From assembly GCA_965119685.1 (NCBI GenBank), contig OZ221971.1, forward strand, positions 2,418,001-2,482,000: a stretch of 64,000 bases of DNA, read 5' to 3'. Made by a program: the position numbers and the translations under genes. This document shows positions 14,735-23,616 of this stretch, piece by piece. Source of the DNA: Merdibacter sp965119685 (GTDB lineage: Bacteria > Bacillota_I > Bacilli_A > Erysipelotrichales > Erysipelotrichaceae). The notes under the pieces were generated by a model. The model saw nothing but the letters and a program-made list of their open reading frames with translations. It was not told the DNA's origin and did not search any database. Within the stretch, counting starts at the first letter, position 1. Each line of letters opens with the position of its first letter.

Positions 14735-16432
14735 TTATTCTTTTGTCATCTCGGCCATCGCCTTCTGGTAGGCCAGCGTCTTTTCATGGGCGTCCGCTAA
14801 GGAAGTGCCCTTCACGCAGTAGTAGAACTTGCACTTTGGCTCTGTACCGCTTGGACGGATCGCAATCCAGCTGCCATCCTCCAAATAATATTTCAGCACA
14901 TCTGACTTCGTAAAGCCCTCCAGGCTCTGTACGCTACCGTTTTCCTTGATGACGCATTCCTTATAATCCTCAAAGCGAACAACCGCCGTACCTGCGATCT
15001 CCTTGACATCGCTGCCGCGCAGATCTGCCAAAATCTGACGGATGCGCATTGCGCCCTCCTGACCATCCAGCTTCAGCGAGGTCTGGCTTTCCTCATAATA
15101 GCCCAGCTCCTCGTAAAGACCATAGAGCACATCGACCAGCGTCTTGCCCATCGCTTTATAATAGCAGGCAGCCTCCGCCAGCATTAAGCAGGCCTGCGGC
15201 GCATCCTTGTCGCGGACAAATGGCTGAATCAGAGAACCGTAGCTCTCCTCATAGCCAAACACGTAATTCTTCTCGCCGCTCACTTCATACTTGGCAACCT
15301 TTTCACCGATAAACTTAAAGCCAGTCAGCGTCTTTTCGCATTCCACGCCGTATTTGTTGGCGATCTTCTCACCGAGATCACTCGTCACAACCGTGTTGAA
15401 CATTACCGGATGCTTAGGCATCTGTCCTTTTTGCGTCAGCTGTGACAAGATGTACTCAATCAATACCGAACCGCTTTGATTGCCCGTCAACAGATGATAG
15501 GTTCCCTCATGCTTCACACCGACGCCCATGCGGTCTGCATCCGGATCGCAGACGAGAATGATGTCGGCATCTTCGCGCTTCGCATAGCTGATGGCTAACT
15601 CATAGGAACCAGCTTCCTCCGGGTTTGGCGTCGGGGTGTTGGAGAAATCCGGGTCCGGCGTGCACTGCTCCTCAACAGCGACGAAATGGTAGCCTGCGCG
15701 CGTGTAAATTTCTTTTACCGGAATATTTGCCGTTCCATGCTCCGGTGTAAAGATGATCTTCACATCATCTTTATTAACATCCGGATTGAGCTGAATACCC
15801 AGCACCTTCTGGTAGTATGCCTCATCCACATCTTTGCCGATGACGGTGATGAGCTGTTCCTGCTCCTTTGTGATCTCTGCGCTGATAGCCAGTTCATCCT
15901 CGACGGCGTTGACGCGGTCAATCACCTGCTGTGCGAGCGCCGGCACCAGCTGGCAGCCCTTTTCATCGTACAGCTTGTAGCCGTTATATTCCTTCGGGTT
16001 GTGCGAAGCAGTCACCATGATGCCGCCGAAGCAGTGGAAATGGCGTACCGCAAAAGACAGCTCCGGCGTCGGACGCAGCGATTCAAACACATAGGAACGA
16101 ATGCCGTGCTTCGCCAAAATGCGGGCGGAATCCATGGCAAACTCCGGCGACATGTGACGGTTGTCATAGCCGATCGCGATACCGCGCTGCTTCGCTTCCT
16201 CACCATGCGCTTCGATGTAGCCGGCAAAGCCCTCGTTAGCCTTGCGGATCGTATGCAGGTTGATGCGGTTGGTACCCGGTCCCAGCAGCCCGCGCATGCC
16301 CGCCGTTCCAAACTCGATCGTCGTATAGAATGCGTCGTTCTTTTCCTTTTCACTCATACGCTCCAGCGCTTCCTTGTAGGAAGGATCTAAATTCGGGTGG
16401 TGCAACCACTTTTCATAAGCTTCATTAACCAT
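14735..16432 (-). CDS. pgcA: Alpha-phosphoglucomutase (phosphohexomutase family)
   Basis: 565 residues, the usual length of the long bacterial enzyme. The phosphoserine loop is VTASHNPKEYNGYK, the metal loop DPDADRMG, the sugar-specificity loop GYEESYGS and the phosphate-binding loop RPSGTEPKCKFY. It interconverts glucose 6-phosphate and glucose 1-phosphate. That links the PTS-derived sugar phosphates to the glgCDA glycogen genes at 18368-22064. The ATG at 16432 has AGAGAGG upstream and its own extended -10 promoter. Confidence 0.93.
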   Translation of the reverse strand: MVNEAYEKWLHHPNLDPSYKEALERMSEKEKNDAFYTTIEFGTAGMRGLLGPGTNRINLHTIRKANEGFAGYIEAHGEEAKQRGIAIGYDNRHMSPEFAMDSARILAKHGIRSYVFESLRPTPELSFAVRHFHCFGGIMVTASHNPKEYNGYKLYDEKGCQLVPALAQQVIDRVNAVEDELAISAEITKEQEQLITVIGKDVDEAYYQKVLGIQLNPDVNKDDVKIIFTPEHGTANIPVKEIYTRAGYHFVAVEEQCTPDPDFSNTPTPNPEEAGSYELAISYAKREDADIILVCDPDADRMGVGVKHEGTYHLLTGNQSGSVLIEYILSQLTQKGQMPKHPVMFNTVVTSDLGEKIANKYGVECEKTLTGFKFIGEKVAKYEVSGEKNYVFGYEESYGSLIQPFVRDKDAPQACLMLAEAACYYKAMGKTLVDVLYGLYEELGYYEESQTSLKLDGQEGAMRIRQILADLRGSDVKEIAGTAVVRFEDYKECVIKENGSVQSLEGFTKSDVLKYYLEDGSWIAIRPSGTEPKCKFYYCVKGTSLADAHEKTLAYQKAMAEMTKE

Positions 16433-16470
16433 TTTTATCGACCTCTCTTTTATTCATAGCTTGTAACTTC

Positions 16471-16479
16471 ATTATAGCA
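16471..16479 (-). promoter_or_regulatory. Extended -10 promoter of phosphoglucomutase
   Basis: On the minus strand TGCTATAAT is an extended -10 element, about 40 bases before the ATG at 16432. A TTGACA upstream is too close (11 bp) to serve as -35. A cre-like sequence, TTGAAAGCGTTCACT, with two mismatches lies near 16516-16530. Confidence 0.55.
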
Positions 16480-16542
16480 TAAACCCTTGTCAAAATATCA
16501 TGAAAAGAAAGAAAAGTGAACGCTTTCAAATAGAAAGACGCA

Positions 16543-16572
16543 TAAAAAAAGCTACTATCTGACGATAATAGC
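16543..16572 (-). terminator. Intrinsic terminator of ptsH
   Basis: On the minus strand AGCTATTAT, loop CGTCAG and ATAGTAGCT (one G-T pair) are followed by seven T, directly after the HPr stop codon. Confidence 0.8.
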
Positions 16573-16583
16573 TCTCAGTCACC

Positions 16584-16850
16584 TTACGCGATGATCTTCT
16601 GTGCGCGCAATACTTCCTCGATTGCAGCGATCGCAGCATCCTCATCCTCACCGTTGCAGGAGATCGTAATCTCAGACTGTGTAGGGATGCCCAGAGACAT
16701 AACGCCCATGATGGACTTCATGTTTACCTCACGGCCCTTAAATGCGACGTTTACCTCACATTTAAACTTGCTCGCAGCGTTCACTGCTACGGTAGCAGGA
16801 CGTGCGTGTAATCCAACTGGATCAACAACAGATACAGTAATTTGTTTCAT
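16584..16850 (-). CDS. ptsH: Phosphocarrier protein HPr
   Basis: 88 residues. GLHARPA contains His15, phosphorylated by enzyme I, and MKSIMGVMSLG contains Ser46, the target of HPr kinase in Bacillota. It supplies phosphate to PTS permeases such as the one at 6091-12518, and its Ser-phosphate form is the CcpA corepressor acting at cre sites. AGGAGG lies 9 bases before the ATG. It stands alone, without ptsI, between a promoter and a terminator. Confidence 0.97.
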   Translation of the reverse strand: MKQITVSVVDPVGLHARPATVAVNAASKFKCEVNVAFKGREVNMKSIMGVMSLGIPTQSEITISCNGEDEDAAIAAIEEVLRAQKIIA

Positions 16851-16886
16851 TTTCTAACTCCTCCTATGGTTCTCTACCTAGTCTAT

Positions 16887-16915
16887 ATTTTACTCCTTTT
16901 TGGTAACACTTACAA
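16887..16915 (-). promoter_or_regulatory. Promoter of ptsH
   Basis: On the minus strand TTGTAA (16910-16915) and TAAAAT (16887-16892) are 17 bp apart, some 37 bases before the ptsH start. Confidence 0.6.
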
Positions 16916-16956
16916 TGCCTTTTGTGCATTTTCTCGCTTTTTTGCGGGCATTTTAC

Positions 16957-17409
16957 TCAATTTTCCTGATTTTGCAAAATTCGGAAAATCTCCTTTTTTT
17001 GTTCCATGTCAAGCGCCGGGATGCCGGCATGACGCAGCTGCCGGGCAAAAAGGCCGCTGCCTTTGATCTGCACGCTGCGAAAGGTGCCGTCGTAAATATG
17101 ACAGACACCGCAGCTGGGACTGCGCGACTGCAGGATGACAAGCTCTGCCTGCTGCTGCCTGACGATGGCCAACGCCCGCTCGGCACCCCTTTGATAGGCC
17201 TCCTGTCTGCTCTCCCCGCTATATGTACGCACCTCGCCATCGACGATCTCACAGCTCTCCCTGGGAACGGGTAAGCCTCCCAGCACCTCAGGGCACAGGG
17301 AAATCACCTCGTGCCCTTTCAGACATTCCACCAATTTCTTATTGTAATTATGACCGCCGTTATACTTGCATGCAATTCCTAACAGACAGCTGCTGACCGC
17401 AACCCGCAT
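16957..17409 (-). CDS. DUF523 family protein
   Basis: 150 residues. The conserved Cys-rich pattern is present: VSSCLLG at the start, SLCPEVLGG near residue 50 and SRSPSCGVC near residue 95, with KYNGGHNYN between. The family (YbbK-like) is widespread and its function is not settled; the cysteines may bind metal or sulfide. The ATG at 17409 has AAGGAGGAGG 6 bases upstream. Confidence 0.8.
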   Translation of the reverse strand: MRVAVSSCLLGIACKYNGGHNYNKKLVECLKGHEVISLCPEVLGGLPVPRESCEIVDGEVRTYSGESRQEAYQRGAERALAIVRQQQAELVILQSRSPSCGVCHIYDGTFRSVQIKGSGLFARQLRHAGIPALDMEQKKEIFRILQNQEN

Positions 17410-17628
17410 CGTATCCTCCTCCTTTTCTTCCATCTTTGGCAAGCGCTGTGCTTAACAACCAAATGTCCATGCACTTCCCGTTTCATCGCAAAACACGCTT
17501 TTGATAAGCGCGGCATTCGCCGTTTTCCATTTCTTTTGAATCTTTTGCCAACAAACGCGCTTCTCTCATAAACGCCTCCATCCTCGCTTGCTTTCCTCTT
17601 TCGCCCGCACCTTTACCCTGACATTGCT

Positions 17629-18294
17629 TCACTGCTCACAAAAGAATTCGACACACAGCTCGGCTAACAAATCACTGCCGACGACATAGCTGGTATGCGT
17701 CTCTCCCTCCATGATGAGCAGACGGCTTTGCGGAATCAGCTGCGCCAGCTCGCGCGTATGCGCCTCTTCGATAATATCGTCCTCGCCCGCCACCACATAG
17801 GTCAAACAGCAAATCTGCTGTAAATCCGTTTCACTCAGCCACGGTTCGTTTAACATGAGCGGCATCAGCGGGCTGCCGGTTTCCTCATATTCTTGCTGCA
17901 TCGCCAAACGTCCTTCCTCTTTGATGCCATACGGGTGATAGTTTGCCCCGCAGATGATCATGCGCCGCACTAGCTGCGGATACCAGATCGCCAAAAACAA
18001 CGCGATCACGCCCCCGTCGCTAAAGCCGATCACATCCACCGGTTCCGCAAACAGCTCCATAAGCGCCTGTGCGATGTCCTCTGCCATATCCGCATAGTGG
18101 TATTCCTCCACCATCGTGCTTTTCCCATGTCCCCGCGTATCAAACGCATACAGGGTGAATGTCTCTTGCAGCGCATCGCCCAGCACATCGAAGGTCGAAT
18201 GATCCTCTCCGTTGCCGTGCAAGGCGACTAACGGCGTTCCCTCCCCCCTGATCTCGACATATAAGTCAATTCCGTTCACATGAAGATATGCCAT
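17629..18294 (-). CDS. Alpha/beta-hydrolase
   Basis: 221 residues. LHGNGEDHSTF forms the oxyanion region, FDTRGHGKS the typical turn, GFSDGG the nucleophile elbow with Ser, AGEDDIIEE the acid and GETHTSYV the His. All triad residues are in place, unlike the hydrolase at 7498. The substrate is unknown; esterases and haloperoxidase-like enzymes share this pattern. It lies downstream of glgA but a terminator separates them. Confidence 0.82.
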   Translation of the reverse strand: MAYLHVNGIDLYVEIRGEGTPLVALHGNGEDHSTFDVLGDALQETFTLYAFDTRGHGKSTMVEEYHYADMAEDIAQALMELFAEPVDVIGFSDGGVIALFLAIWYPQLVRRMIICGANYHPYGIKEEGRLAMQQEYEETGSPLMPLMLNEPWLSETDLQQICCLTYVVAGEDDIIEEAHTRELAQLIPQSRLLIMEGETHTSYVVGSDLLAELCVEFFCEQ

Positions 18295-18331
18295 ATTTCC
18301 AACTTACCCCTCTCCACCTACCTATCATACA

Positions 18332-18362
18332 CGAAAAAGATGACCGAAGCCATCTTTTTCAA
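18332..18362 (-). terminator. Terminator of the glgCDA operon
   Basis: AAAAAGATG and CATCTTTTT arms with a short loop around CCGAAG make a near-symmetric hairpin that can stop transcription on either strand. It starts 6 bases after the glgA stop. Confidence 0.7.
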
Positions 18363-18367
18363 AGGGG

Positions 18368-19810
18368 TTAATATTTCAACAGCTCGTCATACAACAATCC
18401 GTATGTAACAGCGCTCTTCTCCCAGCTGACATCCGTATTCATCGCATGACGAATCAATGTTGTCCAATCCTCCTTGCGATTGTAGTACACGTCAATCGCA
18501 AAATACAGCGTGTTGATCAGCTCATCAGAGCTGTAATTCGCAAAGCTGAAGCCGTTTCCGCTCTTCTCATACTCGTTGAATGGCTCGACGGTGTCGCGTA
18601 AACCGCCCGTCTCCCGCACCAGCGGCAGAGTACCGTAACGCATGCTGATGAGCTGCGAGATACCGCATGGCTCAAAGAGCGATGGCATCAGGAACAGATC
18701 GCTGGCTGCGTAGATTCGATGCGCTAAGGATTCGTTATAACCTCGGTAGAATACGATCTTGCCTTTATTGCCCGCTTCCAGCTGTGCCAGCTTTTCCTCG
18801 ATCAGCGGCTCGCCGCTGCCCAGCACCGCCAACTGAATCGGTGCGGCGCACAGCTCGCTGAGCTTCTCCATCAGCAGATAGAAGCCCTTTTGCCAAGTCA
18901 AACGGGAAACGACACCGACCAACAGGACGTTTGGATCTTCCTGCAAGCCCAGTTCCTTTTGCAAAGCCAGCTTGTTTTCCTTTTTCTGCGCCTGTACGTT
19001 AACCTTGTTGAAGTGATAAGGAATCTCCGGATCGCTCATCGGGTCCCAAGCCTCAATGTCGATGCCGTTGACAATGCCCCACAAATCGTACTTGCGCATA
19101 TTGAGCACCATCTCCAGATGCTCACCGTACTGCGGTGTTAAAATCTCCTGTGAATAGCTCGGCGATACGGTCGTCACCTTATCGGTATACAAGATGCCCG
19201 ACTTCATAAAGCTGATGCCGCCGTCATAGCGCACATTGCCGTTGTCAAAGAGGTGATATCCCAATCCCAAGCAGCTGTCTAACATCTCCACACCGAAATT
19301 GCCCTGATAAGCGAGGTTGTGGATCGTGTAGACATGACGGATGTTGCGGTAACGCTCATCATAGCCGTGCGCTTCCTTGCATAAGCATGGGATCATGCCG
19401 GTATGCCAGTCATGGCAGTGGATGATCTGCGGCCAGTAATTGAGCTGATTGAGCATCTCCAGCACCGCCTTCTGGAAGTAAGCGAAGCGCTCTCCGTCAT
19501 CATCATAGCCATACAGGTTCTCTCTTTCAAAATAGCCCTGATGCTCGATAAAATAGAATACGACGTTGTTTTTAATGATGGAATAGAGCCGTACCGGCAC
19601 CTCATGGTAGTTGATGGATACGGAATATTCCTTTTCAAAATAGAAATCCTGATGATACTTCTGTGCGATCTTCTGATACAGAGGCATGACGACGCGCACT
19701 TCATGTCCTTTTTTCACCAATTCCGGAGAAAGGGAACCGATGACATCGGCCAAACCGCCGGTTTTGATAAACGGCAGTCCCTCACCGGCAACCATTAAGA
19801 TGCTTGCCAT
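18368..19810 (-). CDS. glgA: Glycogen synthase
   Basis: 480 residues, a GT5 enzyme of normal length. The N-terminal GEGLPFIKTGGLADVIGSL binds ADP-glucose (KTGGLADV). The C-terminal half has VGVVSRLTWQKGF and SLFEPCGISQLISMRYG, the E-x7-E type active site. It extends alpha-1,4-glucan using ADP-glucose from GlgC. The ATG at 19810 touches the glgD stop, so the genes are coupled. Confidence 0.95.
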   Translation of the reverse strand: MASILMVAGEGLPFIKTGGLADVIGSLSPELVKKGHEVRVVMPLYQKIAQKYHQDFYFEKEYSVSINYHEVPVRLYSIIKNNVVFYFIEHQGYFERENLYGYDDDGERFAYFQKAVLEMLNQLNYWPQIIHCHDWHTGMIPCLCKEAHGYDERYRNIRHVYTIHNLAYQGNFGVEMLDSCLGLGYHLFDNGNVRYDGGISFMKSGILYTDKVTTVSPSYSQEILTPQYGEHLEMVLNMRKYDLWGIVNGIDIEAWDPMSDPEIPYHFNKVNVQAQKKENKLALQKELGLQEDPNVLLVGVVSRLTWQKGFYLLMEKLSELCAAPIQLAVLGSGEPLIEEKLAQLEAGNKGKIVFYRGYNESLAHRIYAASDLFLMPSLFEPCGISQLISMRYGTLPLVRETGGLRDTVEPFNEYEKSGNGFSFANYSSDELINTLYFAIDVYYNRKEDWTTLIRHAMNTDVSWEKSAVTYGLLYDELLKY

Positions 19811-20925
19811 CAGATGCGGTCTCCTCTCTTGATATAGATAGGACGATCTGCCTCTCCGATCAGTTCCTTCTTGCGCACGGCTTTGACCTTTTTATCGACC
19901 ACCGCATAGCGGACGACAACATCTTCCCCGATCGTAACGCCCGGCAAAATCACGCTGTTCTCCACAACGGCGCCCTTCTTGATGACGACGCCGCGGCCGA
20001 TGACGGAATTCTTTACCGTTCCCTCAATATGACAGCCGTTGGACACCATGGAGAGCACAGCGCTGCCCTCATTGAAATACTGCGTCGGCGCAGAATCGTT
20101 GGTACGCGTATAAATCGGCCACTCCGCGTTGAACATATCCTTTGCACGGTCAAGGTTCAGCAAAGACATATTCGCATCGTAATAGCTCTTGAAATCGCTG
20201 ACACAGGCGAAGAACCCGCGCAGCGAGATACCGCGGATGTCTAATTCCGAGCACTCTTCGTTGATAATATCTTTAAACCAGTACATGGAACTGGTGTTCG
20301 CCGCCTTCTTCACCAAAGAGATGAACAGCTCCTTCGACAGGATGTAAGTACCGCAGGAAACCGCACGGTTCTTATAGTTGCCCAAGTTTTGATCGATGGA
20401 CAGCACGCCCTTTTGACGATTCAGCGTCAGCACGTCACAGTTGATGTACGCATCCTTGGCGTTATCGACGTTTTTATAAAGGATGGAGATGTCCGCTCCG
20501 CTTTTCACATGCTGATCTAACAGCTCCTCATAGTTGGCGCGGAAGATCATATTGCTGGAAGTGATGATCACGTAAGGGTCCGGTGCGTCCTCAATGGACT
20601 GCATATTGAACATATACGCGCTGATATCACTGTTGTAAACGCTGTTGTTGCTCATATCCTCTGCCGTGAGGATGTGCAGCTTCCCGCGTTTGGAGTTGAT
20701 GTTGTAATGGCGTCCGGTTCCCAAATGCTCGATCAGAGAACGCGGATTGCTCTTGACGTAAACCTGAATGCGGTCCACACCGCTGTTGCTTAAATTAGAG
20801 ATCGGAAAATCGATCATGCGGTAACGTCCGAGAAAGGAGAAGGCGGCAACCGGACGGTAGTCCTGCATCCCTTTGACTAAGACGTTCGCTCCCTCATAGT
20901 TGACAATTCCAAATGCTTCACACAT
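19810..20925 (-). CDS. glgD: GlgD, non-catalytic ADP-glucose pyrophosphorylase subunit
   Basis: 371 residues. The fold matches GlgC (IDFPISNLSNSGVDRIQVYV, left-handed helix repeats at the end with VIGRGVVIKKGAVVENSVI), but the nucleotide loop GGRGTRL of GlgC is absent and the start reads IVNYEGANVLVKGM. In Bacillota GlgD modulates the GlgC heterotetramer. It lies 2 bases from glgC and overlaps glgA, consistent with one operon. Confidence 0.93.
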   Translation of the reverse strand: MCEAFGIVNYEGANVLVKGMQDYRPVAAFSFLGRYRMIDFPISNLSNSGVDRIQVYVKSNPRSLIEHLGTGRHYNINSKRGKLHILTAEDMSNNSVYNSDISAYMFNMQSIEDAPDPYVIITSSNMIFRANYEELLDQHVKSGADISILYKNVDNAKDAYINCDVLTLNRQKGVLSIDQNLGNYKNRAVSCGTYILSKELFISLVKKAANTSSMYWFKDIINEECSELDIRGISLRGFFACVSDFKSYYDANMSLLNLDRAKDMFNAEWPIYTRTNDSAPTQYFNEGSAVLSMVSNGCHIEGTVKNSVIGRGVVIKKGAVVENSVILPGVTIGEDVVVRYAVVDKKVKAVRKKELIGEADRPIYIKRGDRI

Positions 20926-20927
20926 AC

Positions 20928-22064
20928 CTACTCACTCCTTACCCTTTTGGAGATCAAGGCGATCTCCTCGCTCTTAGGATCACCGACCACACAGCCGGCG
21001 TCGATCTTTACGCCGTCCGCAACGATCGCACGATACACCTTTGCGCCTGCGCCAACCTCTGCGTTTGGCATCAGCACCGCTTCGCTGACCTCTGCGTTTT
21101 CACCGACCTTCACGTTGGTAAACAGCACGGAGCTTTCCACGTGTCCCTCAATGACGCAGCCCTGATTGATATACGCGTTCTTGACGCTTCCCGTCTCGCT
21201 GACATAATGCGGCATCGTCGGGACGTCCTCTGTGTAAATCTTCCAGGAAGGGTCGCTCAAATCGAGATCGTTATGCTTGTCGAGCAGGTCCATGTTCGCC
21301 TCCCATAAGGAGTCAATCGTTCCTACATCCTTCCAATAGCCCTTGAACTGCCAAGCGAACAGACGCTTGCCGTCGTTGAGCATCGTCGGGATGATATCCT
21401 TTCCGAAGTCATGGTTGGAGTTTGGATCATCCATGTCCGTAATCAGCATCTTTCTTAACAGCTTCCAGTTGAAGATGTAAATACCCATCGATGCGAGGTT
21501 GCTCTTTGGCTGCGCAGGCTTCTCCTCAAATTCGATGATGCGGTCCTCTTCATCGGTATTCATGATACCGAAGCGGCTGGCTTCCTTCATCGGCACCGGC
21601 AAAACGGCGATCGTCGCATCCGCGTTGCAGGCGATGTGATGAGAGAGCATCTTGGAATAATCCATCTTGTAGATATGATCGCCGGAGAGCACTAATACAT
21701 ACTCCGGATCATGGGTGTCGATAAAGTCGATATTCTGCGAAATCGCATCCGCAGTACCGCGGTAAACATCAAATGCCGTGCCGTCCTTTTCACGCGGCGG
21801 AAGCACGTAGACACCGCTGTCGCGGGTATCCAAGCCCCAGCGCTGACCGGCAGCCGCATAAGAGTTCAAAATTACCGACTCATACTGCGTCAGCACGCCG
21901 ACAACATTGATGTTCGAGTTGGCACAGTTACTCAGCGGGAAATCGATAATGCGATATTTTCCGCCGAAATACACTGCTGGTTTGGCGTTTTTCTTGGTCA
22001 GGTCCAGCAAACGTGTTCCACGACCTCCGGCAAGGATCATTGCCAGCATCTTGTTCTGTTTCAT
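20928..22064 (-). CDS. glgC: Glucose-1-phosphate adenylyltransferase
   Basis: 378 residues. MILAGGRGTRLLDLTKKNAK is the nucleotide-binding loop, FPLSNCANSNI, LSGDHIYKMDY and EFEEKPAQPKS are catalytic and sugar-binding motifs, and the C-terminus is a hexapeptide helix. It makes ADP-glucose from glucose 1-phosphate, the first committed step to glycogen. First gene of glgC-glgD-glgA; no branching enzyme or phosphorylase is in the window, though a pullulanase is at 29773. Confidence 0.96.
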   Translation of the reverse strand: MKQNKMLAMILAGGRGTRLLDLTKKNAKPAVYFGGKYRIIDFPLSNCANSNINVVGVLTQYESVILNSYAAAGQRWGLDTRDSGVYVLPPREKDGTAFDVYRGTADAISQNIDFIDTHDPEYVLVLSGDHIYKMDYSKMLSHHIACNADATIAVLPVPMKEASRFGIMNTDEEDRIIEFEEKPAQPKSNLASMGIYIFNWKLLRKMLITDMDDPNSNHDFGKDIIPTMLNDGKRLFAWQFKGYWKDVGTIDSLWEANMDLLDKHNDLDLSDPSWKIYTEDVPTMPHYVSETGSVKNAYINQGCVIEGHVESSVLFTNVKVGENAEVSEAVLMPNAEVGAGAKVYRAIVADGVKIDAGCVVGDPKSEEIALISKRVRSE

Positions 22065-22095
22065 ATTAAACCCCCTTTAGGTTCTCTATACCTTT

Positions 22096-22101
22096 AGTAT
22101 A
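22096..22101 (-). promoter_or_regulatory. -10 box upstream of glgC
   Basis: TATACT on the minus strand at 22096-22101, 32 bases before the glgC ATG. The -35 region is poor. Confidence 0.35.
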
Positions 22102-22263
22102 CTACAATCTGTTGAAATTTCCAGTAGTTGAGTGCTTTTTTAGCAACTTTTGTATGCGCTTGCAATTTTTCTTCCACTTTACTTGCGCTTTACATTCTCC
22201 TGATCTTTCGTTTTATTTTATTTTGTTTCACAGAAGTTGAAAACCCTTTCGACAAAACTAGAA

Positions 22264-22291
22264 GATTTTTGTGCCGCCTCACAAAAATCTC
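22264..22291. repeat. Perfect 11-bp hairpin in the glgC-lipoprotein gap
   Basis: AGATTTTTGTG and CACAAAAATCT enclose a 6-base loop. It is within the gene-free stretch 22065-22545 and could end transcription of the PepSY lipoprotein gene on the minus strand, though the T-run is in the stem. A G7 run lies at 22303-22309. Nothing else was found in this gap. Confidence 0.45.
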
Positions 22292-22545
22292 CCTCTAAAC
22301 AGGGGGGGTTGTATCCCACTCGTTCATAGTCGGGCGATCAATGAGGATGATGGGGCACTTCTCTATACAAGCCCTCTCGTCCTTTCCCAGAGCACCTCGT
22401 GCTTGCGGCTTATCTGCAAAGCAACGACACTGAAAAGCAGCCACGTGAAAAGCAGAGCGCTTTGATGATAACGCCCTGCCCATACGCAATACGTCAATGA
22501 TGATCAATGCCTGCCTGTGTGATGATTGCACCGCTGATTTGTCCG

Positions 22546-23367
22546 CTATCGGCTTTCCACGCTCCACTCGATGAAAGCGCCGGCTGCGTTCATCTCAAAC
22601 TCATATTCCATTCCCTGATAAACGATTTCGCCCTCATAGATGAGATAGCCGTCCTCTTCCTCCCTCTCGATCACAATATCGAGTTCTCCGGCTCCGCTCA
22701 CCTTTGCAAGAGCGATCGCCTGTGCCTGCTGCAATGTGATCTGCTCTTGCGCAGACACTTGCTTGGACGCATAGCTCTTTGCGTCACATTCCTTAGAGAG
22801 AATCGTTCCATCCCCCGCGGCGATCTCATAGCTATACTCCGCGTGATCGCTGTAAAACTCCACCTCATAGACAATTTGTCCATCTTCGCGGTCTCTTTCG
22901 ATATGTACCAGCCGTGCGTCGGCCTCACTCACCCCTGCATCCGCCAGCGCAATCGCTTTGGCTTCCTCCTCCGTGATCGTCTCCTTCGCTGAAGCAGCGG
23001 CTGTACGCTGTTCGCCTTCCCTCACCGTATCCTTCGCTTCAAACGGTTCTTTTTCATATTTGAGAATTTCACCGCTGTACGCATCGATCTCATAGTCATA
23101 TTCCGTGCCGTTGGCGGCAAAGTCCACATCGTAATGGACGCGTCCATTGTCCCTGTCCTTTTGTACCTGCATGTAGGTGAGCTCGCTCTCCTCGACACCC
23201 GCATGTGCGATTGCGCTTTGCGCCGCCTGTTCCTGTGTGATCTCGTCCGCCGCTGCCGCATCCTTTGCATATCCCGCATCTGCCGCCGTGTTTGCATGTA
23301 CGCTGCACCCTGCCATCGCTAGAAGCAAAGCCGCCGCTGCCGAAAGTTTCCAAAGCTTGTTTTTCAT
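22546..23367 (-). CDS. Lipoprotein with three PepSY-type domains
   Basis: 273 residues. A lipoprotein signal ends in LAMAGC, so Cys near residue 22 is the lipid site. Three repeats follow, each with a helix such as ITQEQAAQSAIAHAGV, ITEEEAKAIALADAGV or ITLQQAQAIALAKV, then VHYDVDF / VYEVEF / LIYEGEI strands, then DYEIDAYSGEI-like ends. PepSY domains often restrain peptidases or sense the wall. AGGAGGG lies 6 bases before the ATG at 23367. It is monocistronic. Confidence 0.88.
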   Translation of the reverse strand: MKNKLWKLSAAAALLLAMAGCSVHANTAADAGYAKDAAAADEITQEQAAQSAIAHAGVEESELTYMQVQKDRDNGRVHYDVDFAANGTEYDYEIDAYSGEILKYEKEPFEAKDTVREGEQRTAAASAKETITEEEAKAIALADAGVSEADARLVHIERDREDGQIVYEVEFYSDHAEYSYEIAAGDGTILSKECDAKSYASKQVSAQEQITLQQAQAIALAKVSGAGELDIVIEREEEDGYLIYEGEIVYQGMEYEFEMNAAGAFIEWSVESR

Positions 23368-23616
23368 TAGATTTCCCTCCTGTTTCTTCTTTACGCTTTC
23401 ATTGTAGCGGCCAAAGATGAAAAGAAGATGAATGCGGAAGCTTTTATTTGCTTTTTTATTTTCCGCATGAAAAACAACGCTGATGTATTCGATCAAAGCA
23501 GAAAACAACCGCAGAGAGATCAACGGCAGAAACAGGCGTTGAAAGGAAGCTGCGGCTTGTTGGCAAACGCTATATTATATACGGATACGTTCCTATGATA
23601 AAAAGCGGCGGTTTCC

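Noticed and set aside
16516..16530. cre site before phosphoglucomutase
   Set aside because: Two mismatches to the consensus; too weak to list as a feature and mentioned only with the promoter.
22295..22567. Minus-strand open frame next to the PepSY lipoprotein
   Set aside because: It overlaps the lipoprotein end and a G7 run and has no recognisable features.
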